A DNA stretch of 48,016 nt from Saprospiraceae bacterium (GCA_020631235.1 JAHDHQ010000032.1:1-48016), one strand, 5' to 3'; positions 1 through 9,474 are shown, counted from the first letter of the stretch. Made by a program: numbers and translations. The notes: generated by a model from the letters alone, not told the origin.

Positions 1-1528
1 CAATATCATTGTTTGGTATTTCACTTGCCCCTGAATTTACTTCGGGGTCGAGGTCATCACAATCTACAGAATAGATATACCCATCACCATCTGCATCTAC
101 GATATTGTTTAAGTCAATAGTTAGAGGCAAATGATCAGAAGCAATACTAGTAGAACTTGATGTCAAACCATGAGCCATTAACTCATTATCAGTTAATCCT
201 TTAGTATCTAACACAAAACCATTTTCCACTTTTAACTTGGAACCAGTATATAAAAAAAAGTCAAGTCTTCCAGGGTCATAAGACCCATTGGGATTATTCC
301 ATGTATAATTAAAAGGTAAACCAGTCGTATAAGGGTTAGCATCTATCAACCAAGATCCATCACAATCAGGGGTAAAAGAAGAACCATAAGTCGATTGATC
401 AAAGATATTACCACTTAACAGTGCCATCAACTCTGAAGCTTCACCTACTAAATTAAAGTCACCCAAAATGATGACAGGAGCATCTTGTTCAAATAAAAAA
501 TTGGTTTCTTTATCTCTTAATTTTGAGAGTAAGTGGTCAATTTCTTCCTTTCGTTGGATATCATTATCACAACAAGGAAAATGAACATTAAATATGACTA
601 AGGGCGAACTATCATCACCAAAAGGATACAACAGGAAAACACCGTTTCCATCTACCCAATCAAAGGCCTCCATTTCCATTCTTGAAAAAAGCATAATATC
701 CGGAAAAACATGCGCGTAAAACCAGCCTTGAGATCCATTTGGCATTGCTTGATCTAATGCTTGAGCTACAATCGCCGGGTCGGTATTATATATTTCTTGA
801 TAAGCAATGATATCAGGATTTAAAGCTTGTAATATTTTTATTTGCTCTAAACCGGCAATTGGATCTGCTATACCATCTTGTTTAGAATTATAACTGACAA
901 TGCGAATGTTTTCTTCGTTCTGTTTTATAAAAGAGTAATTATTTTGGTTAAAAACAAACGATTCATCAAAACTATAAATAAAGCCTGGATTGTCATTTGG
1001 GACTATATCACCATTATCAACACCATTTTCAATCCTTATTGTAATATCACCATTTAGAAAAAGCTGTTCGTTTTCAGTACTTAGTCTTCGAAGTATACTA
1101 AATTCAAATTCCTTAGATGTTATCGTTGGTGAGGAAACTAGTCCTAGGTTTGTATGACCTATGGACTCGCTATCGTTGCCAACATTTAGAAATCCATTGC
1201 CTGCATTAAAATAATAGGTAATTTCTGTACCTAAACCATCGTTTGGAAATCCAGTATTTGGATCATTATCTGCATCTATGTAAATGCTTAACCATTGCTC
1301 ATCCAAGAGATCTATCGATTCACTCAGACTTATTTTACCATACAAATACAAATCATCATTAGAAAAAGAAATAGATTCAATATCTGGAGTTTGGTTTACA
1401 TCTCCTGTTTCAGTAAGTAAAAGCACAGGATCATCCCAATCTTCAAAAATGCCATCAACAAGGATTTGAGAATGAAGACATTGGCAAAAAGCTATAAAAA
1501 CAAAAATCAAGTATATTTTTTTTATCAT
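1..1528 (-). CDS. Secreted endonuclease/exonuclease/phosphatase-family protein, C-terminus cut by window edge
   Basis: The frame opens at ATG 1528 and stays open for 509 codons to the left edge, so the C-terminus is missing. Residues 1-20 look like a signal peptide ending near LHSQ. Residues 21-195 begin with VDGIFEDWD and resemble the CBM9/DOMON-like 'sample of an exported substrate' modules of secreted proteins. Residues 207-472 carry endonuclease/exonuclease/phosphatase landmarks in order: N214, E245 (AYQE), H316, GDFN 356-359, R421 and SDHLPL 464-469, so the metal and catalytic residues look intact. From 478 a DADGDGY...DCDD...ASE stretch matches the putative metal-binding motif common in Bacteroidota surface proteins. 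A T9SS tail probably follows beyond the edge (inference). It likely cleaves nucleic acid or a phosphoester outside the cell; the substrate cannot be told from sequence. Confidence 0.85.
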   Translation of the reverse strand, partial: MIKKIYLIFVFIAFCQCLHSQILVDGIFEDWDDPVLLLTETGDVNQTPDIESISFSNDDLYLYGKISLSESIDLLDEQWLSIYIDADNDPNTGFPNDGLGTEITYYFNAGNGFLNVGNDSESIGHTNLGLVSSPTITSKEFEFSILRRLSTENEQLFLNGDITIRIENGVDNGDIVPNDNPGFIYSFDESFVFNQNNYSFIKQNEENIRIVSYNSKQDGIADPIAGLEQIKILQALNPDIIAYQEIYNTDPAIVAQALDQAMPNGSQGWFYAHVFPDIMLFSRMEMEAFDWVDGNGVFLLYPFGDDSSPLVIFNVHFPCCDNDIQRKEEIDHLLSKLRDKETNFLFEQDAPVIILGDFNLVGEASELMALLSGNIFDQSTYGSSFTPDCDGSWLIDANPYTTGLPFNYTWNNPNGSYDPGRLDFFLYTGSKLKVENGFVLDTKGLTDNELMAHGLTSSSTSIASDHLPLTIDLNNIVDADGDGYIYSVDCDDLDPEVNSGASEIPNNDI

Positions 1529-1633
1529 ATCAAACTGTACTGGTACCTAAAGATACCAATTGATATTGGCTATGATGATTTCTTGTGGGCTAAATGAATA
1601 ATAAAATATATATTGATGAGTTTGATATTTATC

Positions 1634-2962
1634 TTATCTCATTCTTTTGGCCTTTATCTCTAAGTATTTGTTTAAAATATTAACCGACAATTTTGAAGGC
1701 TCAGTTAAAATAGTTTGTATTCCCAATCTAGACATCTTATTGACCATTTTTTTCTTTTCAAGCATAGTCGATCTTGCAAAGGTTTGTATGTAGACCTCAG
1801 AGACATCCGAAGCACGTGCTTCGCTCGCGGCTTTTAAAGCAGTATTTTGAAATAATATTACAATGAGAAGATGTCTCTTATTTAATCCTTGGAGGTAAGC
1901 TATGTTTCTTTCAAGGTCATTTGAATTCTCAAAGTTTGTGAACAGCAATAGTATACTTCGTTGGCTTACTTTATTTCTTATGACTTTGTATAATTCATTA
2001 AAATTAGACTCTTTAAAATCAGTTTTTTGATGATAGAGATAGTCTGATAACAAGCCTAATTGATGAGGTTTATTTTCCGCTTTCACAAAACTCTCGAAGG
2101 TATGCGAAAAGCTAATTAAACCCATTTTGTCATATTTCTTAAGTACAATATTACTAATTACTAAGCTTGTATTTATGGCATAATCTAGCAAGGTAAGATT
2201 ATCGAATGGTTGTTTCATCGATCGCCCTTTATCAATGACACAATAGACTTGTTGTGAACGAGAGTTTTGATATTGGTTCACCATTAATTCATTCCTACGA
2301 CTGGTCGCTTTCCAGTTGATTGATTTAATATTATCTCCTTGTTGATACCCTCTTATATGTTCGAATTCATCATTCTCTCCTATTTGTCTTACTTTTTTAA
2401 TACCTATCTGGGTGGCTGTTTTTGCTAGAGTCAATAGTTCATATTTTTTCATTTGAATAATGGAAGGGACAACGGCGATTTCTTGATTATTATCAAAATT
2501 CTTTCTATAACTTATCAATCCCGGAAACACCAAAAAAACATAAATAATACTTCTTCCAAATACATACTTTCCTCTTTCTGATGGTCTAATATTAAAACTA
2601 ATTTTGGTTTTTGCCGAATGACTAAATTTTACTCGGCGTTCAAAGTTTCTAATCTGAAGTTGCTCAGGCAATTCATCAATCAATATAAGTTTGGCTGGAA
2701 TGTTTCCATTATACGATATTTGATAATCTATGCTTTGGTTGTCATGCAAACTTAGATACTCTGCTAGTATTCGATCAAGCTCAAAACTTTCAGATATTCT
2801 TTTTATAATAAAATACTCCACCGTAAGAACGGCCAAAAGTATGTAGATCATTATTTGAGCTACAGAAAACAATCTTGGAAAAGAATGTGATAACACAAAC
2901 AAGCCTATGACCAAACCTATGACCACATAAAATCTCGAATTTAGATATACATTTTTCAACAT
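1634..2962 (-). CDS. DUF58 domain protein of the MoxR cluster
   Basis: 442 aa, last gene of a five-gene minus-strand operon, starting 1 bp after the moxR stop. Two hydrophobic segments lie near residues 11-27 and 34-52, so the N-terminus is membrane-anchored. The DUF58 core is clear at about 204-250: RGYQQGDNIKSINWKATSRR followed by a VWA-like strand with DKGRSM at 244-249. That Asp/Ser stretch is the MIDAS-like metal site of DUF58 proteins, in the degenerate DxGRxM form. DUF58 proteins are normally partnered with a MoxR AAA+ ATPase encoded next door, which is thought to remodel or activate them. The exact role in Bacteroidota is unknown; an envelope stress or surface-assembly role is inferred from the membrane-rich operon. 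Confidence 0.9.
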   Translation of the reverse strand: MLKNVYLNSRFYVVIGLVIGLFVLSHSFPRLFSVAQIMIYILLAVLTVEYFIIKRISESFELDRILAEYLSLHDNQSIDYQISYNGNIPAKLILIDELPEQLQIRNFERRVKFSHSAKTKISFNIRPSERGKYVFGRSIIYVFLVFPGLISYRKNFDNNQEIAVVPSIIQMKKYELLTLAKTATQIGIKKVRQIGENDEFEHIRGYQQGDNIKSINWKATSRRNELMVNQYQNSRSQQVYCVIDKGRSMKQPFDNLTLLDYAINTSLVISNIVLKKYDKMGLISFSHTFESFVKAENKPHQLGLLSDYLYHQKTDFKESNFNELYKVIRNKVSQRSILLLFTNFENSNDLERNIAYLQGLNKRHLLIVILFQNTALKAASEARASDVSEVYIQTFARSTMLEKKKMVNKMSRLGIQTILTEPSKLSVNILNKYLEIKAKRMR

Positions 2963-2963
2963 A

Positions 2964-3983
2964 TTATCTTGGCACTTCTATGGACTTTAATATTTCATCA
3001 ATGATTATAAAACTGTCAAGTCCTTCAATCTCTGCATCAGCAGTTAATAGTATCCTATGGTTCAAAATGTGTGGTGCCACAAATTTCACATCATCGGGTG
3101 TGACATAATCTCTACCCTGCATCATAGCCGCGACTTTACTAGCTTTCATAATTCCAAGTGAGGCTCTAGGAGAAGCTCCAATATAGATTTTGGCGTGACT
3201 TCTTGTTTCATGGATTAATTTCACAACATATTCTAAAATTTGGTCTTCAACATGTATTCTTTCAAGAAGGCTTTGAATATGTTGGATATCTTCTACTGAC
3301 AAACTAGATTGAATGACAGAAAAATCTGTCTTCCCCACTTGATTTTTAAATCTCTTTAAAATGGAAAACTCATCTCTCTCAGAAGGATAAGTCATCACTA
3401 TTTTCATTAAAAATCGATCCAATTGCGCTTCTGGCAAACGATAGGTTCCTTCTTGCTCTATTGGGTTTTGAGTAGCAACAACCAGATATGGAAAACTCAT
3501 TGGGTACTTTACACCATCGAAAGTTATTTGCCTTTCTTCCATGACCTCAAACAAAGCAGATTGCGTTTTGGCCGGAGCTCTGTTAATTTCATCTATCAAA
3601 ACTATATTTGAGAAAATCGGCCCCTTCTTAAAGTCAAATCTAGATTCCTTCATGTTAAAGAGAGAGGTTCCTAAAATATCTGAAGGCATTAAATCTGGAG
3701 TAAATTGAATTCTCGAAAATTCAGTATCTAATCCTTTCGCTAAGACTTTAGAACCCATGGTTTTAGCGATACCGGGCACGCCTTCTAAAAGGATGTGCCC
3801 ATCCGAAAAAACACAAATAAGCATAAGTTCCAGTAAGTCTTTCTGACCTATAAGTAGTTTTGCAGATTCATTAATAAATTGATCAATTTTAGTTGTAAAA
3901 AAACTCAAATCAAGCATTTCTCTTAAACCTTCTTTTTGAGGATCATTTAAGGGTTCATGATTTATGTCATTCAATTCTTCCAT
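2964..3983 (-). CDS. MoxR-family AAA+ ATPase
   Basis: 339 aa, the usual length for MoxR. Walker A is GVPGIAKT at 68-75, Walker B is NIVLIDE at 126-132, followed by NRAPAKTQSALFEVMEE, the MoxR signature. The sensor-1 region is VATQNP near 169-174, and a lid domain holds GASPRAS followed by the YVTPDDV segment. It binds and hydrolyses ATP and acts as a chaperone-like activator, classically of VWA or DUF58 partners; the DUF58 gene begins 1 bp downstream. Its ATG overlaps the DUF4350 stop by one base (TAATG), so translation is probably coupled. The N-terminal 30 residues are acidic and not conserved-looking. Family assignment is sure; the physiological target is not. Confidence 0.95.
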   Translation of the reverse strand: MEELNDINHEPLNDPQKEGLREMLDLSFFTTKIDQFINESAKLLIGQKDLLELMLICVFSDGHILLEGVPGIAKTMGSKVLAKGLDTEFSRIQFTPDLMPSDILGTSLFNMKESRFDFKKGPIFSNIVLIDEINRAPAKTQSALFEVMEERQITFDGVKYPMSFPYLVVATQNPIEQEGTYRLPEAQLDRFLMKIVMTYPSERDEFSILKRFKNQVGKTDFSVIQSSLSVEDIQHIQSLLERIHVEDQILEYVVKLIHETRSHAKIYIGASPRASLGIMKASKVAAMMQGRDYVTPDDVKFVAPHILNHRILLTADAEIEGLDSFIIIDEILKSIEVPR

Positions 3984-5257
3984 TATGCCATTTTTTTATA
4001 AAAATTTTCAATTCGTTCGTATGTACCTGCTAGTTGCATTTGAGTAAAAACATCTCCTTTTTCGGCAAAAGAAAAATCTCTTAAAATTCTATCTAATTCT
4101 TCTTCAGGTACTTTGGATTTTTTTGTCAGTTTCTCCTTAAAACCAGGCTCATTTTGATCTAAATAGTATGACTCTTTAATCCGATTATAAAAAATCTCTT
4201 TCATTTTTAGTATCAGTTTTGTGTGTTGAGCTTGCTTTTCGTACATACTAGCTATAGTCTCTACATACTCTATCGTTGTATTTTGTTTTTTGGCCAATAC
4301 TGGGATAATGGCTTGTTTGCGCTTACTATTAAACCAGACATATATCAAAATAAAAAGCAAAAATAAGTAGTAAGCCCACTTTAAGCTTTTACTTTCTAAA
4401 ATATATTGGAGTTTACTTTCGTGTAATTCATGTGTATCAGTTAAAAAGGAATCACCATCTATTTTCCTTCCTTTCCCATAACCAGTGGTTCCAGGTTTAC
4501 GGTGTTTGGAATATACTTTATCAAATAATTGATGATCAAGAATTACTGCATCTATATCTTCTTGTTGGATAAGCGCAGCAAAATGGGGCAAAAAGCCTTC
4601 ACAATCTTTGGCAATATTTGAGAAAAGTATAGGCATGCTATGATGTATAAAATTTCCAGATCCTACTCTTTGATCCAAACAAACCGTATGATCCATCAAA
4701 ACCATTGTGCTGAGTATAGAGTCAGGGTAATAAAGTTGAGATTCTTTGTGCAAAAAGTCTTTTGCATCCCCAAAAGTGCTATACAATGAATCGAATGAGT
4801 ATTTATGCTCAAGGATAGATTGGCGATGACTTAGTGTCAGCATACTATCTGGCACTCGAAATCGGTCAAAGCTTGCTGAAGATGTAATTCTATCCTCTAA
4901 TTCTAAGGTAGTACTAATTAATATAGCCTTGTTACCTCTAGATATCCAATCTTCTAAATAGCCCAGCTCAGTAGCATCTATTTTTAATCGATCACCAAAT
5001 TTTATATATAGATGCTTATTGCCCTCTAGATCATAATAGTGCGTATCCAGTTGGTTGTAATAAAAGGGCACATCAGGGTATTTAGACTTAACAAGCTGTT
5101 CAAAAACCCATGTGCCATAAGGTTCTTTGGATTTGTAATTATACTTCTTATCCAAATTGTAATCGGGAACATCCTTAGGTTCGAACAAAACAAGAAACAA
5201 AATTCCTAAGGCAGCTCCAATGGATAAAACAATGATTAAACTTGATCTTGAATTCAT
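3983..5257 (-). CDS. DUF4350 domain membrane protein
   Basis: 424 aa. A hydrophobic segment at about 5-25 is followed by a DUF4350-like domain that starts with YKSKEPYGTWVFEQL, then a second membrane segment around 295-312, then a charged cytoplasmic tail of about 110 residues rich in Lys and Glu. This one-helix/domain/one-helix/tail layout is the usual shape of DUF4350 proteins found beside moxR and DUF58. It overlaps the DUF4129 gene upstream by 4 bp (ATGA) and moxR downstream by 1 bp. The extracytoplasmic domain may have a glutamine-amidotransferase-like fold, as reported for the family, but I see no catalytic motif. Function unknown. Confidence 0.8.
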   Translation of the reverse strand: MNSRSSLIIVLSIGAALGILFLVLFEPKDVPDYNLDKKYNYKSKEPYGTWVFEQLVKSKYPDVPFYYNQLDTHYYDLEGNKHLYIKFGDRLKIDATELGYLEDWISRGNKAILISTTLELEDRITSSASFDRFRVPDSMLTLSHRQSILEHKYSFDSLYSTFGDAKDFLHKESQLYYPDSILSTMVLMDHTVCLDQRVGSGNFIHHSMPILFSNIAKDCEGFLPHFAALIQQEDIDAVILDHQLFDKVYSKHRKPGTTGYGKGRKIDGDSFLTDTHELHESKLQYILESKSLKWAYYLFLLFILIYVWFNSKRKQAIIPVLAKKQNTTIEYVETIASMYEKQAQHTKLILKMKEIFYNRIKESYYLDQNEPGFKEKLTKKSKVPEEELDRILRDFSFAEKGDVFTQMQLAGTYERIENFYKKMA

Positions 5258-5919
5258 AGTTCTTGTTTTAAGAAAAATTCAAAATCTTTATTTAGATACT
5301 CAAAACTCTTTTGGTCTATTTCAGTATTGCCATACCAAACCATTTCATATGTATTGACTAAATGTCTAAAATCATTGAATAATCTGTGATTTCTAAATTC
5401 CCTCAGATAGTCACGATTAGTTTTTTCAAAAGCCCATGAAATCAATTCTTTTTCATTAATATTTTTTAATGCATGTAGAAAACGATAGCGAATAGCCATA
5501 CGATAATCACCAGCTTCAATGGCTTGCTCTAATGCTGTTTTTGGCTTGAAGGCAACTATATCATCTTCTATTATAGCTTCCGTTTTTACTTCAGCAGATT
5601 TTTTAATTTTCATATTGGTAAATATGATAAATAGCAGTACTGCCACTAAAATGATTGCTAGAAGATAGGTGATGCTATTGGATAATGTATAATCTCTAGG
5701 TTTAAAAGGTTCCGGCAGTTGGTCAATTTCTTCTTTGGGTTCTAATTCGAATATATCCTTGAGTTTCCATTCAGTTCTTGTTTTATCAAATCTAATCTCA
5801 TCGATGATTTCTTGTGCTTTAGCTTCAGTTTCAAAACGATTTGTTGCTTGTGCCCAAGCAACATGTACATTACTCAGTATCAGAAGTACTATGGGGAATA
5901 TAAAATTGATCATCCTCAT
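5254..5919 (-). CDS. DUF4129 domain membrane protein
   Basis: 221 aa. Residues 1-23 look like a signal peptide (cut near AWAQA). An extracytoplasmic stretch follows to about 80, then a single membrane helix at 82-103. The cytoplasmic C-terminal part holds the DUF4129 pattern: AIEAGDYRMAIRYRFLHALK, then a WAFEKTNRDYL segment, and WYGNTEI near the end. The family is typically found with DUF4350, DUF58, MoxR and SpoIIM-like genes; no biochemical role is established. It overlaps its neighbours by 4 bp on both sides, which suggests translational coupling through the operon. Confidence 0.82.
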   Translation of the reverse strand: MRMINFIFPIVLLILSNVHVAWAQATNRFETEAKAQEIIDEIRFDKTRTEWKLKDIFELEPKEEIDQLPEPFKPRDYTLSNSITYLLAIILVAVLLFIIFTNMKIKKSAEVKTEAIIEDDIVAFKPKTALEQAIEAGDYRMAIRYRFLHALKNINEKELISWAFEKTNRDYLREFRNHRLFNDFRHLVNTYEMVWYGNTEIDQKSFEYLNKDFEFFLKQEL

Positions 5920-7739
5920 TTCCTACGCGCATTTGTCCCAAAATTTTCATACCAACGGTATAGATCAGTACCATATTTATTGCTATAATTAGTTAAGTAT
6001 ACATAATAAAATAACAGGCTGCTAATAGGAAATATTAACAATAAAACCATGAGTTTTATTAAGTGCTCTAAATACAAAATATTTAAACTTTCAAACTCAA
6101 ATAGTTGATGCCAACTTAAAAATTCCGCGCCCAAGAAATCGCTCAAACTGGTTCCAAATTTTTTCATCACAAAGAAGATAGCTAACAAAACAATAAACCC
6201 TAAGATAAATCCTACATAGCTTGACCAAGCAGAATTGTAAATGTGACCTAAATCAGCAAGATTTAGTTTTTCCTTAGCATAAAGTTTATCGATAAATATG
6301 AGTATAAAAGGTGGACTGGCAATTAAAACTAAAACAACATTGACCCACCAAGCATCAATCATGTAAATACATAAAACTAAAATGAGGCACAATGGAAGAC
6401 TAACTAGAAAATAACGCTTAATATTATGTGTTATATTTTTTGTTGTTAAATATCCATTGTGCATAAAACTAAATAGTAGATGCAATAAATAATTAAGTAC
6501 CAAAGCATAGAGGATAAATAACAGCCATCCTCCGAAAGACAAACTAAATAGGTTATAGTCGTTTATTAAATCGACACTTCCATGATGATCACGCTGGATT
6601 AAGTAGAAAAACAAAACGGTAAATAGTACAAAAATCGGAATAATCCCAAACCTTACGTAGGGACCGATAAACTTAGAAAACTGCATAAAACTCAAACCTA
6701 AGTTTTCTGCAAATGTTCGCACTGCATACTTGTCATAATCCACCTTTACATCCTCATTGGGACTAATTTCAATGGTGTCGTATCGTAGACCTTGTGCATA
6801 ACGAAGCCATGGATAAAATATAAATAACCAAAATATAAATAACAGTGATGATACTATGATCCCTACTTTCAGCATAGCGGGCATACCTGTGAATCTGGTA
6901 ACGAATGATTCTAACATACCAGCAATAATGAACAATGGAACGGTCCCCAAAAATATTCTCAGGCCTCGTTTTGCAGCTATTTGAAGAGATTTAGAACGGC
7001 TGTAAGTCTTGGGGAAAAGTAAGCCATTTCCCATAATTATACCAGCCGCACCTGCGATAATAATCGCTGATATCTCGATAGTTCCGTGTATCCAGATGGT
7101 GAGAAAGGAGGTCATAAATAGTCCTTTGGAATAAAAAAAATATTGAAAGGCACCTAACATGAGTCCATTCGTAAAGAGAATTAAATAACTTAAAAAGCTA
7201 CCAAAAAGACCTATGATAAAGGTCAATAGTGCGACCCTGATATTATTAATTGTAATCATGAAAAACATCGAGCCCTTGTCTTCGTCTTTATAGACAGCCA
7301 TGGGATCGCCATCGTTAATATTATCTTCAGTCATCTCCACATATCTATCCCCTAAAATTAATGCAGCAAAAGACTCATTATGCTTACTCGACAGGGCGCC
7401 AATTAATACTGAAGAAGCAAATACTAAAAAAGAAATTAATAGGAACTTACGCGAATGATACATTTCAGCGGGTAAAATATCTTTAAAGAACGTTTTTACA
7501 CTTTCGAATATGCTTTTCTTTTCTTTTATTACAAATTCATTAAATGCCTGCTGTGTTAAATGGTTAAGATAAACCCGGACTGAGCGATTAGGGAAAAAAC
7601 TTCTTGCATAAGATAGATCACTCGAAACTTTTAGAAATAAACTATGCACTAAATCGGCATCCTTGAAAGGCTTATTTAATAAATCTTCCAACTCCTTCCA
7701 CGAAGCTTCATTTTGTGCTATAAACTCAGTTTCTTTCAA
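5916..7739 (-). CDS. Stage II sporulation protein M-like membrane protein fused to a second membrane domain
   Basis: 607 aa in one uninterrupted frame, about twice the length I expect for a Bacteroidota SpoIIM-like protein (roughly 320 aa). Residues 1-315 are the SpoIIM module: an N-terminal soluble part, helices near 99-117 and 168-197, and the signature WIHGTIEISAIIIAGAAGI at 216-234 followed by LLFP. Residues 316-607 form a second module with about six more hydrophobic segments and no SpoIIM signature; it resembles the separate membrane protein often encoded in these clusters (inference). It is the first gene of the operon, and its ATG at 7739 faces the RDD gene start at 7792. No spore genes are implied: non-sporulating Bacteroidota carry this family in MoxR clusters. 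Its function is unknown. Confidence 0.85.
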   Translation of the reverse strand: MKETEFIAQNEASWKELEDLLNKPFKDADLVHSLFLKVSSDLSYARSFFPNRSVRVYLNHLTQQAFNEFVIKEKKSIFESVKTFFKDILPAEMYHSRKFLLISFLVFASSVLIGALSSKHNESFAALILGDRYVEMTEDNINDGDPMAVYKDEDKGSMFFMITINNIRVALLTFIIGLFGSFLSYLILFTNGLMLGAFQYFFYSKGLFMTSFLTIWIHGTIEISAIIIAGAAGIIMGNGLLFPKTYSRSKSLQIAAKRGLRIFLGTVPLFIIAGMLESFVTRFTGMPAMLKVGIIVSSLLFIFWLFIFYPWLRYAQGLRYDTIEISPNEDVKVDYDKYAVRTFAENLGLSFMQFSKFIGPYVRFGIIPIFVLFTVLFFYLIQRDHHGSVDLINDYNLFSLSFGGWLLFILYALVLNYLLHLLFSFMHNGYLTTKNITHNIKRYFLVSLPLCLILVLCIYMIDAWWVNVVLVLIASPPFILIFIDKLYAKEKLNLADLGHIYNSAWSSYVGFILGFIVLLAIFFVMKKFGTSLSDFLGAEFLSWHQLFEFESLNILYLEHLIKLMVLLLIFPISSLLFYYVYLTNYSNKYGTDLYRWYENFGTNARRK

Positions 7740-7791
7740 GCTTTTGTTCTATTGTACTAAGCTACAAATTATCTTTATATCTTGCACAAGG

Positions 7792-8502
7792 ATGAATAAA
7801 ATTGAAATTAGAACGGCGCACAACATTAATATCCAATATACCTTAGCAACAGTCTGGGATAGGATTTTAGCCTGGATAATTGATACTTTGATACTCCTCT
7901 TGTTTAGTTCACTCGTAGGAGTTCTAGCGTCCTTATCCGAATTGATTTTTTACATCATTCTCTTTCCTGTTATCAGTTTCTACCATTTATTTATGGAAAT
8001 AGTTTTGAATGGACAAAGTCTAGGAAAAAAATTGTTTAAAATAAAAGTGGTTTCCTTAGATGGACAAAATCCGGAGAAACAAGATTACTTATTAAGATGG
8101 ACTTTTCGTTTAATCGATATAACTCTGACAGCAGGATCATGTGCAAGTATCCTCATTTTAAGTGGCACAAGAAATCAAAGGATTGGTGATATTCTAGCAA
8201 ATACAACTGTAATAAAACTGCAAAGTGCTCAGACAAGCAGTTTAGCTTCGATTAAGCAGATTGGCCAAAAAGTGTATGTTCCTAAATATCCTGCACTCAG
8301 GTCCTATAATGATAAAGATATGCTCTTAGTTAAACAAGCTTTAATTCGTTTTAAAAAATATCCGACGGATAAAAACAGAGGGTTACTTGACCACCTGGCG
8401 GAAGATATTATTGCTTTTTTACGACTTGATCCTACTCAAATAGGTAGTAAGTCCGTCTTTTTGAAACAAGTATTGGAAGATTATATCTTCTTAACTAGAT
8501 AG
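7792..8502 (+). CDS. RDD family membrane protein
   Basis: 236 aa from ATG 7792, which has a purine-rich CAAGG 3 bp upstream; the same frame stays open further upstream but would then overlap the divergent SpoIIM gene. The RDD pattern is present: VWDRILAWIIDTLILLL near the start (the R and D of the family name), a second hydrophobic segment, GQSLGKKLFKIKVV, and LLRWTFRLID with a later GDILANTTVI. About three membrane helices lie in the first 140 residues, then a cytoplasmic tail of about 95 residues. RDD proteins are of unclear function; some act in ion or stress tolerance. The position, 52 bp from and divergent to the SpoIIM/MoxR operon, makes it part of that cluster. Confidence 0.88.
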   Translation: MNKIEIRTAHNINIQYTLATVWDRILAWIIDTLILLLFSSLVGVLASLSELIFYIILFPVISFYHLFMEIVLNGQSLGKKLFKIKVVSLDGQNPEKQDYLLRWTFRLIDITLTAGSCASILILSGTRNQRIGDILANTTVIKLQSAQTSSLASIKQIGQKVYVPKYPALRSYNDKDMLLVKQALIRFKKYPTDKNRGLLDHLAEDIIAFLRLDPTQIGSKSVFLKQVLEDYIFLTR

Positions 8503-8505
8503 AAC

Positions 8506-9396
8506 TTATTTAGTAAATTTAGAAGCTACCTTGATGTCTTTAGTTTCTTTTGAATATTCATAAAAACCCACGCCAGTTTTTCTGCCTAATTGGCCTGCAT
8601 TAACCATATTTACTAGTAAAGGACAAGGGGCATATTTTGCTTCACCAAAACCATCTCGGAGTACCTCCATAATGGCTAAACATACATCTAAACCAATAAA
8701 GTCAGCTAATTGCAAAGGACCCATAGGATGTGCCATACCAAGTTTCATAACATGATCTATCTCGTGCACTCCAGCCACACCTTGATACAAGGTATATATA
8801 GCCTCATTAATCATGGGCATTAAAATACGATTAGCAACGAAGCCAGGATAATCATTTACTTCTAAAGGTATTTTATTGAGTTTTCGTGAAGCTTCCATAA
8901 TAGCTTCTGTGACCGCATCAGAAGTTTGGTATGCTCGGATAACTTCTACAAGTTTCATGACCGGAACAGGATTCATAAAATGCATGCCTATAACTGATTC
9001 TGGCCGAGAAGTGGCTGCCGCAATTTTTGTAATAGAAATGGAAGAAGTATTGGTCGCTAATATGCAATGTTCTGGACTATGTTCGTCCATTTGCTTAAAA
9101 ATACTCAACTTAACATCTAAGTTTTCGCTTGCAGCCTCAACCACTAAGTCCGCATTAGAGACCGCATCTTTAAGGTCAGTGGTCATTTCTATGTTTTCAA
9201 TACTCTCTTCTGAACGCTCTTTAGATATTTTTTCCTTAGCAACCATTCGCCATAAATTCTTCTTGATGCTTTCCATGGCTTTGTTCAATGCCGGTTCCGA
9301 AATGTCACACAATTTGACTGAATATCCATTCATGGCAAAAACATGAGCTATTCCATTTCCCATTGTACCTGCACCTATGACTGCTATATTTTTCAT
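8506..9396 (-). CDS. 3-hydroxybutyryl-CoA dehydrogenase (3-hydroxyacyl-CoA dehydrogenase)
   Basis: 296 aa from ATG 9396; an in-frame extension to 9429 would put 11 extra residues before the Rossmann fold, so the internal ATG is preferred. The NAD-binding motif is VIGAGTMGNG at 6-15. NTSSISITKIA and GMHFMNPVPVMKLVEVI are the family's catalytic-region sequences (the His of HFMNP is the catalytic one), and the C-terminal domain has NDYPGFVANRILMPMINEAI and GPLQLADFIGLD. It interconverts 3-hydroxyacyl-CoA and 3-oxoacyl-CoA with NAD(P) in fatty-acid oxidation or butyrate-type metabolism. Single-domain size matches Hbd rather than the FadB fusion. It converges on the RDD gene with 3 bp between the stops. 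The acyl chain length it prefers cannot be read from the sequence. Confidence 0.95.
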   Translation of the reverse strand: MKNIAVIGAGTMGNGIAHVFAMNGYSVKLCDISEPALNKAMESIKKNLWRMVAKEKISKERSEESIENIEMTTDLKDAVSNADLVVEAASENLDVKLSIFKQMDEHSPEHCILATNTSSISITKIAAATSRPESVIGMHFMNPVPVMKLVEVIRAYQTSDAVTEAIMEASRKLNKIPLEVNDYPGFVANRILMPMINEAIYTLYQGVAGVHEIDHVMKLGMAHPMGPLQLADFIGLDVCLAIMEVLRDGFGEAKYAPCPLLVNMVNAGQLGRKTGVGFYEYSKETKDIKVASKFTK

Positions 9397-9474
9397 TTTT
9401 GAAATTTTGTACGAAATTAAGAAAATCAAACAAGAATTATGGTTAGTTTATGGTTTATGCAGTAGATTGCATAC

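Noticed and set aside
77-1500. Short plus-strand open frames over the left-edge nuclease
   Set aside because: They are antisense to a 509-codon frame with intact catalytic motifs and are shadows of it.
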